Shown in pieces: positions 5,104 to 5,637 of a stretch of 5,637 nt of DNA. Each line of letters opens with the position of its first letter. The first letter of the stretch is position 1. Source of the stretch: Stenotrophomonas_A sp035539015 (lineage in GTDB: Bacteria; Pseudomonadota; Gammaproteobacteria; Xanthomonadales; Xanthomonadaceae); assembly GCA_035539015.1 (NCBI GenBank), contig DATLJF010000237.1, positions 1 to 5,637 on the forward strand. The letters are read 5' to 3'. Both the position numbers and the translations under genes were made by a program. The notes under the pieces were generated by a model. It was not told the DNA's origin, made no database searches, and saw only the letters and a list, made by a program, of their open reading frames with translations.

Positions 5104-5633
5104 TGCGTTCGCCGTTCGACATCCTCGAAGTCTACGAACGGCGCAGCCTCGCCCACGCGGTGCAGCTGCCCGAGCGCCAGTTCTCGGTCGACATCTGGCG
5201 TGGGGTCGGCTTCCGGGTCGGCCAGCGCCGGCTGGTGTCGGATTTTCGCGAGGTGGTGGAAATCGTGCCGATGCCGCCGGTCACCCCGGTGCCTGGCGCG
5301 CAGCCGTGGTTGCTGGGCGTGGGCAACCTGCGCGGCAACCTGTTCCCGGTGGTGGACCTCAAGCAGTTCATGGAGGGCCGCCGCACCGTCTTCCATGAAG
5401 GCCAGCGCGTGCTGATCATGCGCCAGGCCGGCGGCGACGTGGCCCTGACCATCGACGAACTCTACGGCCAGCGCAGCTTCGAACAGACCCAGGCCACCGA
5501 GCCAGGCGAACTGGCGCAGGGCCGTTATGGCCATTTCGTCGATCGTGCCTTCCGCGCCGAAGACCAGGACTGGGGCGTTTTTTCCCTGTCCCTGCTGTCG
5601 CGCACCCCAGAATTCCGGCAGGCCGCGGCGTAA
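5103..5633 (+). CDS. pilI: CheW-like adaptor protein PilI
   Basis: PilI is the CheW-type adaptor linking the receptor PilJ to the histidine kinase ChpA/PilL at the inner membrane. The 176-residue protein has a single CheW domain from about residue 34. The segment GVGNLRGNLFPVVDLKQF (72-89) carries Arg77, matching the conserved receptor-binding Arg of CheW. FRVGQRRLVSDFREVVEIV (37-55) and VLIMRQAGGDVALTIDELYG complete the beta-barrel pattern. The N-terminus FDILEVYERRSLAHA is PilI-like. The frame stays open upstream to 4797, but that part overlaps pilH out of frame, and homology begins at the ATG at 5103, which shares one base with the pilH stop. Translation is probably coupled. The gene is complete and the window ends 4 bases later; pilJ is expected next. 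Confidence 0.94.
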   Translation: MRSPFDILEVYERRSLAHAVQLPERQFSVDIWRGVGFRVGQRRLVSDFREVVEIVPMPPVTPVPGAQPWLLGVGNLRGNLFPVVDLKQFMEGRRTVFHEGQRVLIMRQAGGDVALTIDELYGQRSFEQTQATEPGELAQGRYGHFVDRAFRAEDQDWGVFSLSLLSRTPEFRQAAA

Positions 5634-5637
5634 GCCC

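Overview
The window is a high-GC, gene-dense stretch of a gammaproteobacterial chromosome. Three things point to the Xanthomonadaceae/Lysobacteraceae, perhaps Stenotrophomonas or a close relative: a GTAG-headed REP-type inverted repeat, the tonB-gshB / pilG-pilH-pilI arrangement shared with Pseudomonas, and the style of the proteins. The genus is an inference; no rRNA or other marker is present.

Positions 1-1247, plus strand: the 3' end of a trimeric autotransporter adhesin (neck, coiled-coil stalk and YadA-type membrane anchor), followed 72 bp later by a lipoprotein with an SmpA/OmlA (BamE-like) domain and an OmpA-type peptidoglycan-binding domain. This architecture and gene order match TpgA, the partner of the Acinetobacter adhesin AtaA. 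A 15-bp stem-loop sits in the gap between the two genes. Positions 1372-2082: tsaB, a tRNA t6A modification gene, reading the same way but separated by 124 bp. Positions 2083-2163: a short gap between convergent genes, filled by a perfect 23-bp inverted repeat made of two REP units.

Positions 2164-4031, minus strand: gshB (glutathione synthetase) followed by a TonB-family energy transducer with an ATGA start/stop overlap. Positions 4032-4322: a 291-bp divergent intergenic region holding a sigma70-like promoter and a sigma54-like motif, both facing the pil genes. Positions 4323-5633, plus strand: pilG, pilH and pilI, the start of the Chp/Pil chemosensory operon that controls type IV pili and twitching. 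The window ends four bases after pilI, where pilJ would be expected.

The theme is the cell surface: an adhesin with its wall anchor on one side and pilus control on the other, with tonB-gshB conserved beside the pil operon as in P. aeruginosa (tonB3-gshB-pilGHIJK). I found no wholly unknown system. The least explained elements are the hairpin inside the adhesin/TpgA-like unit, the REP pair, and the possible dual promoter of pilG.
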